A stretch of 64,000 bases of DNA from Anoplolepis gracilipes (lineage: Eukaryota; Arthropoda; Insecta; Hymenoptera; Formicidae), in contig NC_132981.1 in assembly GCF_047496725.1 (NCBI RefSeq), forward strand, positions 1,012,001-1,076,000, in the 5' to 3' direction. A program made the translations under genes and the position numbers. Each line of letters begins with the position of its first letter. The stretch's first letter is position 1. Under the pieces are notes generated by a model. That model ran no database searches. It was given only the letters and a program-made list of their open reading frames with translations, and was not told the origin of the DNA. Shown piece by piece: positions 39,996-55,156 of this stretch.

Positions 39996-42900
39996 TTAAA
40001 TTATACTATATATACAATTATATATGGATATTTATTAAACATTAAAATGTAAATACTTAACAAAATAAAGTGCACAATTATATTGTTGCTGAATACAACA
40101 GATTTAATATTGAAACAAATTGCTAAAAATAATTGAACTTTATTCTGAAGGAAATAAAATTCTGCGAAAATTTTCTTCTCCATTTATCGAATGGCAGTAC
40201 CACTCTGTAACTGTAGGATCGAAAATTATTCGCGTTAGTTGAAGCTCCACTGACGTATTAGGTACAATTGGATGCGTGGGCAATGTTAAACGTTAAATCG
40301 TTCCGCTAATCGTCACGATAGGATACGATGCGACAAGATTGTTTGCTCGCCCACGACCGAGTTTCCTGCAAGACTGATGAAAAAAATGCGATCTGAGTTT
40401 AACGACGGATTAAATAATAATCACAGCACAATTAAATAGTGCGATGCGACAAATAAATTGCGATAAACAAGTCCTTGGCAATAGTTTGCCACTTTTTTAT
40501 TTTTTTTTATTTCTATTTTTTTTGTAAACGATAAACATGCCAATTGTATTATATAAACTATTAGTATGTATCACGCGCAAATCATATAGATTATAGATAT
40601 CTAAGAATTTTAAGACAAAAATGTATCTTGGTCAATAAAAAAAAAAAAAAATATAATCCCTATTTATCTTCATCATGAGAGCTTATAAATCATAACAATT
40701 GAAAAATAAATAGATATGTTAAATCAGTATTGCACATTATTTTATATCTTATTAATAAACATCTTATTATTAGTTGCAACTACGAGATATGTTTCTCTCA
40801 AGAACATTCGTCAAATTTTCACTGTGATATTTATATTAATATAAATATAAAAATTGAACGCCGTGAATAACCACGGAATAACCATTATTCGAAAACAAAA
40901 GATGGTTGTCAATGTCCCCTTGTGTCATCTCGCTATCGCATTTTTAATCATAATTCGTAATACAGTTTGTGGTTTCGTAATATTAAGTAACAAAATATGT
41001 TTGTATTGTTCTGATCTATTGTGACAAACTTAACTGAAGCCATTAAATATTTACCATATATTTGTATTGAAACTGTTTTTAAGTACGTTTTGTTCACGAA
41101 TAGAATCTATCTTAAATTTACTGCTGGATACAGTCTGGATTTTATATTATACAGGTTGTTTCGCAACTAATGATACAACTACGAATATAATGTTTATATG
41201 TGATAAAATAAATAATAAAAATAAAAAATGTAAAATAAATTATTTTTATATAAAGTTTTGTTTTCAAGAAAATTTGTATTTTAGAATATAAAAAATTAAC
41301 AATAATATAACTTTCATGAAACTTACAGATTCAATCGTGAAAAATTTTACATGCTATTTTTATGTTTGCATAGAGACATATCTGTTATCATATCACAAAT
41401 TAGCAAATAAGAACTTATCTAGACTCTATTTGGACAAAATTAAAAAAAAAACTAAATAACTTACTACAAAAGAAATAAATTATTTTCGTATATATATGTT
41501 TAGACTGATCTTTTGGCTGGACTATACCAGAGAACGCGTCGAATGCTTCGGATTCCTGACTAGTGGTCTAAAAACGAAGCAATTTCTCTCCCTACCTAAG
41601 GGTTAATCACAGAAAAGGGGAACGAAAAAATTTCTCAGGCCCGCGTCCTTCGGTAGGTAGGTAAACCTAAGTTAGGGTTAGGTTTCGGGGAGCTCGTAGA
41701 CTGTTGTGAACCTTTCTTATCCCCTCTTAGTGAGTCGTTCATTGAATCCATTCCATAAACTTAAGACCAATGGAGATTGAGCCGAGAGAAATTCGGATTT
41801 TGAAAGAAGGATGTATTAAAAAAGATCATCACTTAGAGAAAAAAAGAAAAAAAGATGCTTATAAATCTCTATACTTTTCTGTGAACGAGAGTTTAATATT
41901 ACTAAGATTGATGCTTCGATTAAGTTTTCGAAACTGTTACATTAACTGACTTGTGCGAAATTGGAGATGAAAGAACTCCATGATAAATTCCTGCTTATAT
42001 TCTGCGTCATAAAGTCTCCCGTATATCGGTTATGTTCACTGGCGTGGCGCGAGACAGCTTGAGGACCTTTTGAAACACATACCGCGGAATCGGCGGACCA
42101 ATAACGCGGGGGATACCTAGTCCGCCCACACGCAAGAACGTAATTTTACGCGCGAGTGTGCGCGTACAATAAAAACCGAGCGAACAGCGGGGAGCCCGCA
42201 CCGGTTCTCCATCAGGTTGCTACATTCATACCGGCCGACCGTGCATGCGAATTAAGCGTTCGTTCGTGTGAGAGCGCATCTCCTCCGCTCTGCACGAGCA
42301 GTGTCAACAGTCGCTCGCGTGTAGGTGTAGTCGCGTGAATGCCAGTGCGTTGTGAAAAGATCATCCTCACGTGTCTAACTGTAATCTATGAACTGAAAAT
42401 TACATTTTAAACTTTTTATATCCAACACGGCTAGATTTGTTACGTAAATATACGTAACAAATAATAAAATGTCATAAAATTATCTTCAAAAAAATAATAA
42501 GATAATTATAAGATAATAATAAGATAAGATTATATATAATAAGATAATTATAAACTTAGCTTCAAAAGATTGAATTATAAGATTATTTCCATGACACTAC
42601 TAGATGCAATTAGTCAGTCGACGATTGTTCACATAGATGTAGTCGCGTGAATGTAAATGCATCGCGAAAAAATCATTGTCATGTGTATGTGTCTGTAATC
42701 TATGAATTAAAAGGATTTAAAATCTTTTCCGATTTATGCACTACACAAATATACGCAGCAAATAATAAAATAAAAAGTTATAAGGTTATCTTCAAAAGAT
42801 AAAGTCATACGATGATAATAAGATAGTCATGAGATGACAAAGGTGATAATAAGATAGTCATAAAATGACAAAGATAATAATGAGATAGAATCATAAGATT

Positions 42901-44759
42901 ATCTCTCTAATACGCTAAATTAGATGCTTGAAATTTTGACACGTGAAACATTTTGATTAGTTGTTTTCACAGATGATACCCGTATCTCTTACGTCCGCCT
43001 CAACGAAGCGCCTCATTTGCAACACAATATATACGGAAGTAGGTATGTGTGCATTTAGTTTTGAATAGACCGGTCCGTACCTGGTGTCTCGAATATTGTC
43101 CGATCTGACACAAGTTGTTATTCGCACGCGTACCGTCTTAAAATAATTTGAAAATATTATTGTGTGCTCTTTTCGATAAATAAGAGTCTTTAAATCTCTG
43201 AGAGAGAAGAAAGAAGGCAATTCTCCTTTACGTTATTCTACAGACAACACAAACACACGCGCAATCGCCCACGCGCATTACGCGACACTCTCGCCTGTTC
43301 ATTCATTCGTTCTTATATCCCTCTTTCATTCAAAGCCCGATATGTGAGTACTTCGATCGCTCGTATTCGTCGGGGCTTTCTCGTAGATAGCCACGCGTGC
43401 ATGCACGCTTACCACGTGCACGTTATCGTGGTACAGAAATACACGCACAATGCGTACATCGAATGTCAGTTCGACGACGTCTTACGTCTTGAGATTATTG
43501 TACTATCTTAAGTGGAATGTCATCATGTTCCATCTACACTCTTCTCCCGCTCCCGGCAATTGTTCGCTTATCCGTTGATTTCCTGCCTCGTTCGAATACT
43601 TAGCGATCGACGACATTAAGTTTTCAAAGGTTCCTTGTGAAAATCTACCATTATCAACATTATTAGAAGATGACGAGACGAGAAGAGACTTTTAATAGAG
43701 ACTGGAATATCAGGCTCTTATTACAAAAAACGCAGAAAATTAAAGTAATTTTAATAGGAATTATTTTGTCGATACGTGATTACATTTTACTTAACTTTCT
43801 TTCGTTTACATATACATATAGCAGATTTGAGATATAAAAAGAACAAGCAGTTTATATGTGGAAGAGAAATTTTACTAAGAGAAACAATTTCATATTCTGC
43901 GATTTCTCTCAAATTTAATATCCTATTTTGAATTACTTCCTTGTAAAATAATACCGTCGATTCTCATATTATCTCGACGAAAGTGTCATGATGCGAGTAA
44001 AGGTTTCGAGCTGACGAATGCAGCGTATTGCCCCAGGCCAAATTGACGTAATCGCAAAAGATATATGTACATAGTGTTCCATGCGTATGTTTCGGTAATC
44101 AAGAAGAAATTTAAAGTTTATGATCGTAAAACAGAAAATGCAAAATCATATGTCGTTTATTCTTTGCCTACACAGTTTCTAACTAGAAAAATTTTGATTA
44201 CGAATGTCTTAACCGTGGGAATAAATGCATGTGTGTTGTATATTCATTATATATGTATATCTACAGAATGTATCAGAGACATCATTTACTTCCTGTAGTT
44301 ACAATAAAGTTATTATAAGTATAATAATAATTGCATGTAAATCAAATTAAAATTAATAATCAAATCAATGTTGACGTATAATCATAAATTGTATTTTAGG
44401 TTATAAATAATGATGTATTTCAACAATTTTTATCAATCTCAGAAATGCACAAACAAATAAAAAAATCTTATCTTCACTGCAATCATATTGAATTATAACG
44501 TCAGAAGCGAGAAATTATATGAATTTTTATGAAATAAATAAGGTATTTTATGTGCGATTATTATATAGATTAAAATATACCGAAAATTTCCTTTTTTTCT
44601 ATTTTGCATTAATAAATGATTGTATAACTTATTTGCGTTTGCCTATATCTTCAACAAAAATAAATTTTACAACTATTAACTAACAATGAAATTTCTTGTT
44701 TCTGATGCAATAATTCTAACATGACATCAATAAGAAATCAAAAGCCTTAATCTATTTAT

Positions 44760-44795
<36 letters not shown>

Positions 44796-46970
44796 TATAC
44801 AATTGGAAATAAAATCTCAATGTGATAATGTTAAAAAAATTATAGAAAATGACGTGTGATTTTCATTTTCAAGACTTTCCCAGATAGCACATGTTCGTTT
44901 TATAAACGTTTTCTAAACAATATTTTTTAACCGTCAAGCACCAATAAGAAACGTTTCAACAGAAACATTTTTAAAATCATGGTTTAAGAAACATGTTTTT
45001 TACGTTTCTATAAATACAACAAAAATTAATTTTTTAATTCAAAATTATATATATATACACATTATTAAGATTGTACTTATTAAGACGATCCCCAGATAGC
45101 ACAGAAAATTAAAAGATGACGAAAAGATGTCTTTTTTATGTTATCTTTTTGACAAGGCTAAAAGATGTCTAAAAGAATATCTTTTTACCTACAAAAAAGT
45201 AATTTTTTAAAAGATGTCTTCTAAAAGTCATAATTAATTTTAGTCGAAAAGATGCCTTTTTGATCATCTTTTCGACAAGACAAAAAAGATCTATTTTATA
45301 ATATACGTGTTCCTTTGTTTGTCGCTACGTGGCGTGTTCAGACTTAACTATAACTCGTATTCAAGTTTTCATAACATGTATATAAAGCCTAAAAGAACAG
45401 GTACTAAAAGTATAATTTAAATTATGTCTTTTTTGTCAGTTTGACTTCTGATGTAATCTCGACAAGAGATTCAGAACATGATGAAAATAGATTATATCCA
45501 TATGCATTATTTTATTGAATTTGTGAATAAATAAATTTTTCACAAATAAAGAAAAAAACCGTATTTTGACAGTTTCTTAAATATTTTTTTTTTTTTGTTA
45601 GAAAATGACGTTTCCCTTAACGTTTTTTAAGTGGACATTTTAACCAATCAGAAAAGTTTTTAAAAGCCGGTTCTAAAACGTTTCGCAGAAACATTTGTGA
45701 AACGGTTTTGAAACGAATATGTGCTACTTGGGTTGTAACTTCATATGATATTTGAAACGTCCTGTATACCGATTCATGATCTTTTCTTTACCACAAGGGA
45801 TTATACGTGACAAGGATCTCACGACAGCGCTGAAAGATATAGCTTCACCATTTTATATACGTGCAGTTGGTACGTGGCATATGCGTCCGTTACGTGTCCT
45901 GCATAAGATCGAAAAAGATCGTTAGCAAGACTATATTCTCTCTCTCCAAAAACATCTCACGATTAATGTAATTATATTGAATCAGTTATGATAGAACAAA
46001 AAAAAATTAAATTTTATAAATTGGACAGTGCTAAACTCAAAAAACGATTTGTGTTCGAATCCGAGAGTATTGATTATGATTATCTCGATTGTGATTACGT
46101 TTATCTGTGATGCTTTTATCTCCTGAAGGATATACATACAAATCGATAACAACATATGTGATACATCATCTACTCACTATTACTAAGTAATCGAATAAAT
46201 AAAAAAGTGCTGATATTTAAATAAATTTATATATAGAGATTGACCTGTGTACGCATTGCGCTTCCAAAAATGGAGTCGGACATGACGACGATCTCCGTTC
46301 AGAGTTACGTGTACGACTTACACCCACGTACATGTTGTACCTACATACATTGCGATCTTTTCACGTTCGAATTCGGAAGTTGCGTAGGTGCACTTCAGGT
46401 GTGATTCACAATTTCTCAATTTCCAATTGTATCTTGCTTGACTTAGACTTAGACTTGATCAGTAATATTCATCTTTGTGCAAGATAAATCTATCATATCT
46501 ATCAACACATCTTTTTATCAGATTAATATAATAATTGATTTTCGTAAAGTGTACTTTATTTATGTCACAAAATTATATTGTTGTCATATCAGGTAATGTT
46601 TGCTTTTTTTTGGCGATGCAGAAGAAATGAAAACTCTGACGATAATTCGAAGCGACTTACCGTTTGTCGGTACTTTTACATCGAGAATAATAAAGTCTAC
46701 ACACATGCATAGTAGACGAGAAACTACGGAACATTGTAATAACAAGATTGTGTACCGTAGATTTCAAAATTATGTTAATTGTTTACTATAATCGTTTAAT
46801 ATAAAAATTGCAATTTATAATATTTAAAATGAAATAGGTTTAAAATAAATTAGGAATTTAAATTTTATACAATGAAATAAAAAACATATTGAGAATGAGA
46901 GTGAAAGAGCAAAAACTAAAAGAGAGTGAAATAGATAATGAGAGAGGAGGAAGAGATTGAGAGAGATATT

Positions 46971-47019
<49 letters not shown>

Positions 47020-50000
47020 CATGCGTGCGTGCGTGTGATTGCAAGAGAGCAAGACAGGTATATATAAATTCAATTTTACACCGTGTGTGACCATACAGGG
47101 TGTCCCTAATTTAAATGGCAAAACTTTAGGAGCGTGTAAAGGACCGAGAAACTAAGACAAAATGTCCTTTGTAGATTTGCTCATTTTTGCTCCATTTTGG
47201 AGAAAATCGCAAAACAAAATAAGTTTTCGTTTTTTTACTTTTTTATTTACATTTTATTTATGTTATCATTTATTTAATGCAGATATTGTTTAAAATGTTG
47301 CCCTCTTACAGCAATGCAAACATTACATCTAGCACTGACTACATTAATTGCAGCTAGACATTGTTTTGGTACAACTGACTAAAAATTCAATCCCTTTATT
47401 GTCAATTGAGTTGTTTATTCGGTACCAATCAACTCAATTGACAATATATAAAGGGATAATAAAGGGATTTTAATTTTTGTGATTTTCTCCAAAATGGAGC
47501 AAAAACGAACAAATCTCTAAAGGACTTTTTGTCTTAGTTTTTCGGCCCTCTACACGCTCCTGAAGTTTTGTCATTTAAATTAAGGACACCCTGTATAAGG
47601 AATAGCGCGCGCGTAGCGCGCGTTTGTAATGTCTAGTATTATAAAAAAATAATGCATTTTAAAATATACATATAAGTAATATGGAGAAAAGGTTTACTTT
47701 TCACTGATTTTATCACCACTTATATGTATATGTTGTAGGAAGAGGTGTTCTGAGTAATTCCCTACAAGAATAAAGTGGTTAGATACGGGCGACATTAATT
47801 TAGGAAATATAACAAATTAAAGTTTGTGTACATTGTAATAATTAATTTTTTTATTTAAAAAGTCTGTTTACGACTTTTATGTGTAAGTAGAAAAAAGCCC
47901 CTCTCCGCATGTATATCCTTACGTCAAAAAAAATTTAATCTTAACTAATCTTTTAAATTATGATTTTAAATTAAAATAAAAGATAGATTGAATTATTAGG
48001 TTATTCTTTTCGGAATGGGAATATAGAAAGAAGGGCGGAGTTCTCCTAGCTCATGTTTGTTAGCTTGTTGTTAAGAAGAAACTTCGTCTTTTCTTCGCCC
48101 TACGCCTTTATTTTATGATAAAAATAAAAATTAAATATTTTAGTAAACGCGTAGACAAAAAAAAGAATAGAGCCCTTTCCCCACTTACTTTATGATAAAA
48201 TGTTGAAAACATATGTTAAGATCATTAAAATTAAATCATTTTTTCTAAAGATATTATTTTTACAATATTTCAAAATCGCGTATCTCAGGAATTAAAAAAT
48301 AGAAACGCACAAAATTCAAACTGTGTATTACTTAGGAAGGCACTTCCTGTCTTATAAAATAAAAATGAACAGAATTCGTAAAGTATTAATCCAAACATTT
48401 ATCAGAAAAAGCATTAAAATTATCAAATTTTATTTTATTATATGTTCCAAATTAATGCCGTTTCTCACTTGATTCTTGTGGTAAATTACTCAGAATACCC
48501 TTCTCATATCTAACAATAAATAGTGATAAAATCGGCAAGACATGATTTTCTTTCCATACTTATCATAATATAATATTTATATTATATTATGATAAGTATA
48601 TATTATAATATAATAATATATTGCATTAATTTTTTTATCAGTATAAAATTCAATTTATTAAATTTTTTATTAATTTTTTTATAAAATATTGTTTAAATCA
48701 TATAAGTGTGCGCGCGTGCGTGCGTGTGCGTGTGCGTGTGTGCGTGTGTGCGTGTGTGCGTGTGTGCGTGTGTGCGTGTGTGCGTGTGTGCGTGTTTGCG
48801 TGTGCGTGTGCGTGTGCGTATATACATAAACAAAATATCTTCCATAAGCCATATTTTATAGATTACTAATCGTTGATATATTAGGTGATTGCATTAGTTC
48901 TGGTCAGTGACATTAGATGAAGTTAGTTACAAGTTAATAGTTCGAACGAATTTTATATCTGTCAGATGTGATAGGTTAGACATTGTTCAATAACATCTGA
49001 AAGTTTACAGATCAGCCTTTGTGGAATATTCATTATTTTACGTGCGTATAAAATGAAACGTAGCAAATTGCATTTTCGACATTCGTTACTTTTGCTGATT
49101 GATTTGAAGAAATCTGCAGCGGGAGCTTATGAATCGCTTGTAAAATATTATGGTGAACAAGCTCCATTTTATAGCAAGTGTAGATTTTGATTTCAACGCT
49201 TTAAAAATGGTGATTTTAATATTGAAGACAAGGAACGCTTAGGTCAGTAACAAAAATTTGAAGACACAGAGTTGCAAGCATTGTTGAACGAAGATGATAC
49301 TCAAACGCTCAAACAATTGTCTGAAAAACTCAATGTCGATAAATCCACCATATCACGACGTTTGCACGCTGTGGGAAAGATCCATAAGAAAAGAAAATGG
49401 TTATCACATGAATTGAGTGAACATGCCATTGCAAACCGATGAAACACTTCCCTTCTTGCTAAGCAAAAAAAAAAAAAAAGTTTTTTGTGGCAAATTGTGA
49501 CGGGCAATGAAAAGTAGATCTATTATGACAATCCTAAGCGCAAAAAATCGTGGGTGGAACTGGGTCAATCATCAACATTGACAGCAAAACGGAATATCCA
49601 TGGTCACAAGTTAATGCTGTGTATTTGGTGGGATTAGGAAGGAGTGGTGTACTACGAGCTTCTGAAATCGAACAAAACAATCACAGCTGATCGCTATCAA
49701 CAACAATTGGATAAATTGAATGATGAATTGCTGGGAAAAAGGCCAGCAATAGCGAGCAATCGACGCAAAGTGATCCTTTTGCACGACAATGCTCGTCCAT
49801 ATATAGCGAAAACTATAAAACAAAAGCTATTGGAGCTCGAATGGGAAATCTTCCCATACCCAGCGTATTCTCCAGACATCGCTCCCTCAGACTTTCACTT
49901 ATTTAGATCGATGCAGCATACGCTTGAAGACACACATTTTCGAAATTATGAAGAAGTGAGAAAATGGGTCGATGAATGGATCGCTTCCAAACCTCGTTCT

Positions 50001-53000
50001 ATCGTCGAGAAATCTACTTATTGCCAGAAAGATGGAGCAAAGTTTTAGAAAACGATAGGCAATATTTTGATTAATGTAATTCTTTTGACTTTATTTTTAA
50101 TAAATGCGTGTTTTTTGCAAAAAATGAATATAGATGGTATATTAAACATAGTTTGAATTGTTTACACGTAGACTATTATATAGTATTAAAAAAAATAGGG
50201 CACTTCATATTCTAAATATCAGGCTATTTTTATACCACTGAAACTCGATGAAAATTATCGTAGATAAAAAACTAAAAAAGCATTTTGAAGCTTAAAGTTT
50301 CATTATCGGTAGTTTTAAAAAAATTTTTTTTATCTTCCCTGTTCTGTGTTTTAAAAAAATACATTGTTTATTCTTTAAAAATTACATATTTTTGATAGCT
50401 TTGCAGCTCGATAAAAAAATGAGAAAGGTCCATAAAGGGCCTCGATTCCGGCTTTCTCTGAATTCCATTGTAAATTATCAGAAACTATTTCTTAATACAT
50501 ACATAAGACACTGAACGAACATGTTCAACAACATGTGGTTGTTATCCTGTTTAAACACAGAAATTATTGTATTTGTGAGTATTTTGTATAGTATTATACA
50601 ACTCGAAAAGAGGGGAATGAAAAGAATAGAGGGCGGAAGAAAAAAGAAGAGGAAGAAAGGCTACATTTCCAATCCTTAGAACCTGATCCAACTACAATAC
50701 ATAATTTTCTAGAATATCAACGTTAAATTTACATTTTGTGCATCTCATAGATTCAATATGATGAAAAGCAATCATTTTCAAGTTTACAACCAGATATGTG
50801 TGTATTATACTGTCTGATGTATTTTACTTGTCATCATAGATTTTATGTATAAAAATGATTTTTTTATTATATATGATTTTTTTTATATATATTTTTTTTT
50901 TATTTTTTTATTTTTTTATTTTTATTATATTTTTTTATTATGTTTTTTATATTCTCGTCAAAACGACGAGAGAATATGACTACAAAAGCTCACTTTTTGA
51001 TCATTTTTCTGTCATTTTGACGTATTTTGACATTATTGTGACTTTCTGTTCTACTTGAGTATGGACTTATGGCTTATTCCTCCTTTCTCTCGAAAAATGT
51101 AATATATACAAGTGCAAAAAAATATTGTATATATACATTTTGCCTACAAAACTCACTTTTTAATTTTTCTACAATTTTTTTCTGTCTAGTTACATTATTT
51201 TAAATCTAAATCTTATTTTCTAGAAATAATGTCGATACTCGGTAAAAAATCATTATAGACAAAAAATTAAAAAACATGTTGAAGCTTAAAGTTTCAACTT
51301 CAACGTGCTATCAATAGTTAAAAAAAAAAATTTTAATGTCTTATTTCTAAAACATACATAGTTTAGGTAAAGTAGGTTTGGGTTTAAAATACATAGTATA
51401 ATTGACTTAAAAAATCGCACGAAAAAGTAGAAGTTCTGTAAGCAAAATGTTGTAGTTTATGCAACCTAATTTAAATATTTGTAGAGAAATTTTTTATCGA
51501 GCCACAGAGTGTATAAAAATAATTTTAAATAATAGAACAATGTGTTCTTTCTTAAAGCAAGGACAAGGAAAATAAAAAAATTTACAAAACCAATAACTAA
51601 AGTTGAAACTTCAAGCTTTAAAATGTTTTTTTAATTTTTTTCTACAATTTTCCGTTGAGTTTCACCAGAATGAAAATAGCTTAATTTTTAAGGCATAAAA
51701 AGTATATTTATTTTTTTTTAGTTGTATAATTTACAGGTAAGTGCCCAATCTAAGATGTTTACGAGCATCTTAATATCTTCAGAAAAAAATTTTTTTTAAT
51801 TATTTTGAGATCTTAAATTCATATTTTTAGAAGTTAAGACATTTAATCCTGACACACCCTGTATACAGAGTGTCTTAGTAAACGTAGGCAATCTCTTGTG
51901 GGCATTTATATAATTACATATTACAAATGAATTACAAAAAATTACAAATAAAATGAAATTATAAATGATCCTGAGATATTATGGCGGGTGCAACATTCAT
52001 CAATTCATCATGCACGGAAATGCGTTAGAGTCGATGGAAGTCATTTTGAACATTTTTTGTAAATTTAGCTAAATTCATTTTCTTTTAAATAATTTTAAAC
52101 GCAATGTAATTTTGTATCATTTTGAAGATCATTATTCAGTTATTACACAAATAAAGGTTTACTTTCTATCAATCAAATGCGTTTTTCTTGAAGACAGTTA
52201 GTTTTAATGAAATGAAATAAGAATACCTCTTTCTTAGAGAAAGACGTGAAGAATCTAAAAACGTGACCTAAAAAAAGAAACCCACCGGCTTTAAATTTTG
52301 TAAGTTAAAAAACTTACAGGTAATCCGATTTTGGCTCTCCAAGATGATATAAAAAATCTATCATACTATTTTAAAGATCTTCACTTAATAATAAAAGAAG
52401 TTTTTATATGTACATTATTAAGATCTACAAAGTAATATAAAAATTATTTAAGAAAAATGATTCTCAAATTTAAACTTTAAAGACAAATATCTCGGTAGAA
52501 ATGGATTTTAGAAAAAAATTTTATAGGAACTTATGGGGTTATTTTTACTTACTCTACATGCTTACGAGAGATTGGCCATCTTTACTAAGACACCTTGTAT
52601 ATAATATAATATGCAGGTGTTTATTCTTGGATTAGCAATGTTTTATATGGAAATCCATTCAAATTTTGCATATAAAACTCACCATTTTTGTAGACTTCCA
52701 CGTTGACCAATGTTTCTTCATCATCAGTGTCAGGTCCGAGGGACACCGGTGTGTATACGATAGAATCTCTCGATTTCATCTCGCTTTCCCACCTCAATTG
52801 AATGATGCTCTTATTTCGCAGTACATTCGGCAACAGACTGTGAAATCCAAAATAAAATTATGAGTTTTGTTTCTCTTTCAATATATTTCAATATATTCTG
52901 GATATAAAGAATTTGAATATCTCCCTTGATAAATAAAAACTCGAGTCTAGAAAGATCGAATGAACCTAACGCTGTAATAAAAGTAGTGCACATACATACA

Positions 53001-54397
53001 TATTGCAATGGAATTTGCTAGTGTAATACAAGTTTGCATGCAGGTATAAGGTATGTAATACAGTTATACAGTAGAATTAAAGTTCGCATGATTTTACTGG
53101 ATAACTCGAAACGTCAAATATAGCCAGCAAGTAGGATTTTTTCCCAATTTTTTATCTTTCGCATGCTTTACATTTTATGAATATAAAAAATATAAAAAAT
53201 GAGATTGTTCTCATAATTGCATTTCTTTCCTAGATTTACAATCCTACTTGTTTTACTACCAATTGTTCGATTATTTACGATTCATATCTCAACTGAATCT
53301 AAACGCTTGACGAGTCTTTGTACAATGAAATGTAAATTAACCGTGAGACACGTGTGCAATGGTTCAACTATCGACTTAAATTACCCAAAGTATAAATAGA
53401 GCAAATGTAAAGAGAAAACGAACCTGACGGTATCGTTATACGATATGATGTCGATATTTTAATCACCCAGTTTTCACCGTTAAAAGCCTAGTTCAAAATA
53501 ATATTCTATGGGATGTCAATCTGTATGATTTTATTGCGAAATAAATGCCAGAAATCAGATTGGAATATCTATGGAACCAAGAATCTGCTCGTTTCATATT
53601 TTCATTTATTTGTGCATTCTTTTTAGTTTATGTATTATATTGTACTATATTATGTTATATACCGGGTGTTTAACAAATTCAACTTGTATTATAATTTTTT
53701 CCTATAAACGTGATTTTTGTGATTTATGTGAAGGTCTATATATTTGATGTGGTTACATTCGTTTTTTTAGTTACATCACTGTGTTAATAAAAATATGTCA
53801 TTTCATTTAAAAAAAAAAGTCCATGACTTTGAAATCTCGTAAAAGTTGACATTAAAACAAAATTTTTATTTATCAAACTTTCATTAGTCTCTTTGAATCC
53901 AATAATTTTCGCATTCGACTCTTTCGCGTATCATCAAAAGAAACAGAGATATTTCAAGTGATCTAATTAGAAGACACACCCTATATATTATATTATATAC
54001 ACAGGATGTTTCAAAATTAAATGTTCTAACTTAAAATATAACTTTAGGATCTCAAAATTAAAAAAACATTTTCTTCGAAGATACGTCCGTAAATATTTTA
54101 TTTAAAAAATATTAACATCTAAACATTTTCAAAATAAAATTTCATGGAATTATTATTAGATTATAATAAATAAATGGATAAATAAATACGTTTCAACTAC
54201 TTTATTTTACAATAGAACGTATTAAAATTTTCACATAATGAATTTTGAGCAAATAAACCTTTTTTCAATCTAATAAATATTTAATCACGAATAGTTTCTA
54301 CTTTATTTTATTAATCTTTATCTTCAAAATAAATTTTTTTAAGGATTGTAAGTTCTAACCATATATGTTTGATTTTGAATAAAATAAAATTTTTGCA

Positions 54398-54456
<59 letters not shown>

Positions 54457-55092
54457 AGAGCACATTAATTGTAGCTGCAACATGAGAGTCAGTGTAAGTG
54501 TACATTAAAATACTCTTCTTTTACAATTTAAATTTTAAATTTCTCAAAATTTTAACGTGATAAAGTGACAAATGTTTCTGCGAAACGTTTTAGAACCGGC
54601 TCTTAAAAACGTTTCTGATTGGTTAAAATGTCCACTTAAAAAACGTTAAGGGAAACGTCATTTTCTAACAAAAAAAAAATATTTACGAAACTGTCAAAAT
54701 ACGGTTTTTTTCTTTTATTTGTGAAAAATTTGTTTATACACAAATTCAATAAAATAATGCATATATGGATATAATCCATCTATTTTCATCATGTTTTGAA
54801 TCTTTTGTCGAGATTACATCAGAAGTTACTCAGAAATTGACAAAAAAGACATAACTTAAATTATACTTTTAGTACCTGTTCTTTTAGGCTTTATACATAT
54901 ACATGTTATGAAAACTTGAATACGAGTTATAGTTAAGTCCGAACACGCCACGTAGCGGCAAACAAAGGAACACGTATATTATAAAATAGATCTTTTTTGT
55001 CTTGTTGAAAAGATGATCAAAAAGACATCTTTTCGTCATCTTTTAATTTTCTGTGCTATCTGGGGATCGTCTTAATAAGTACAGTCTTAATA

Positions 55093-55156
<64 letters not shown>

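Larger units (their letters stand above)
23321..52682 (-). other. Giant rols intron 2 (about 29.4 kb) filled with transposable elements
   Basis: It lies between the donor GTGAGT at 52682 and the acceptor TTTGCAG ending at 23321. No further exon is needed to keep frame. It contains foldback and TIR elements (separate entries), a dead mariner, many microsatellites and five GC-richer patches. Stretches 27186-34950, 36420-39280, 40000-41500 and 45733-46970 hold only AT-rich DNA, short foldbacks and chance reading frames as far as I can see. Confidence 0.7.

Noticed and set aside
41640..41700. TTAGGGTTAGG near 41675 as telomere-like repeat
   Set aside because: Only about two units, with no array.
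46020..46110. A GTTCGAATCC motif near 46053 resembling a tRNA B box
   Set aside because: No A box at the right distance and no cloverleaf can be drawn around it.
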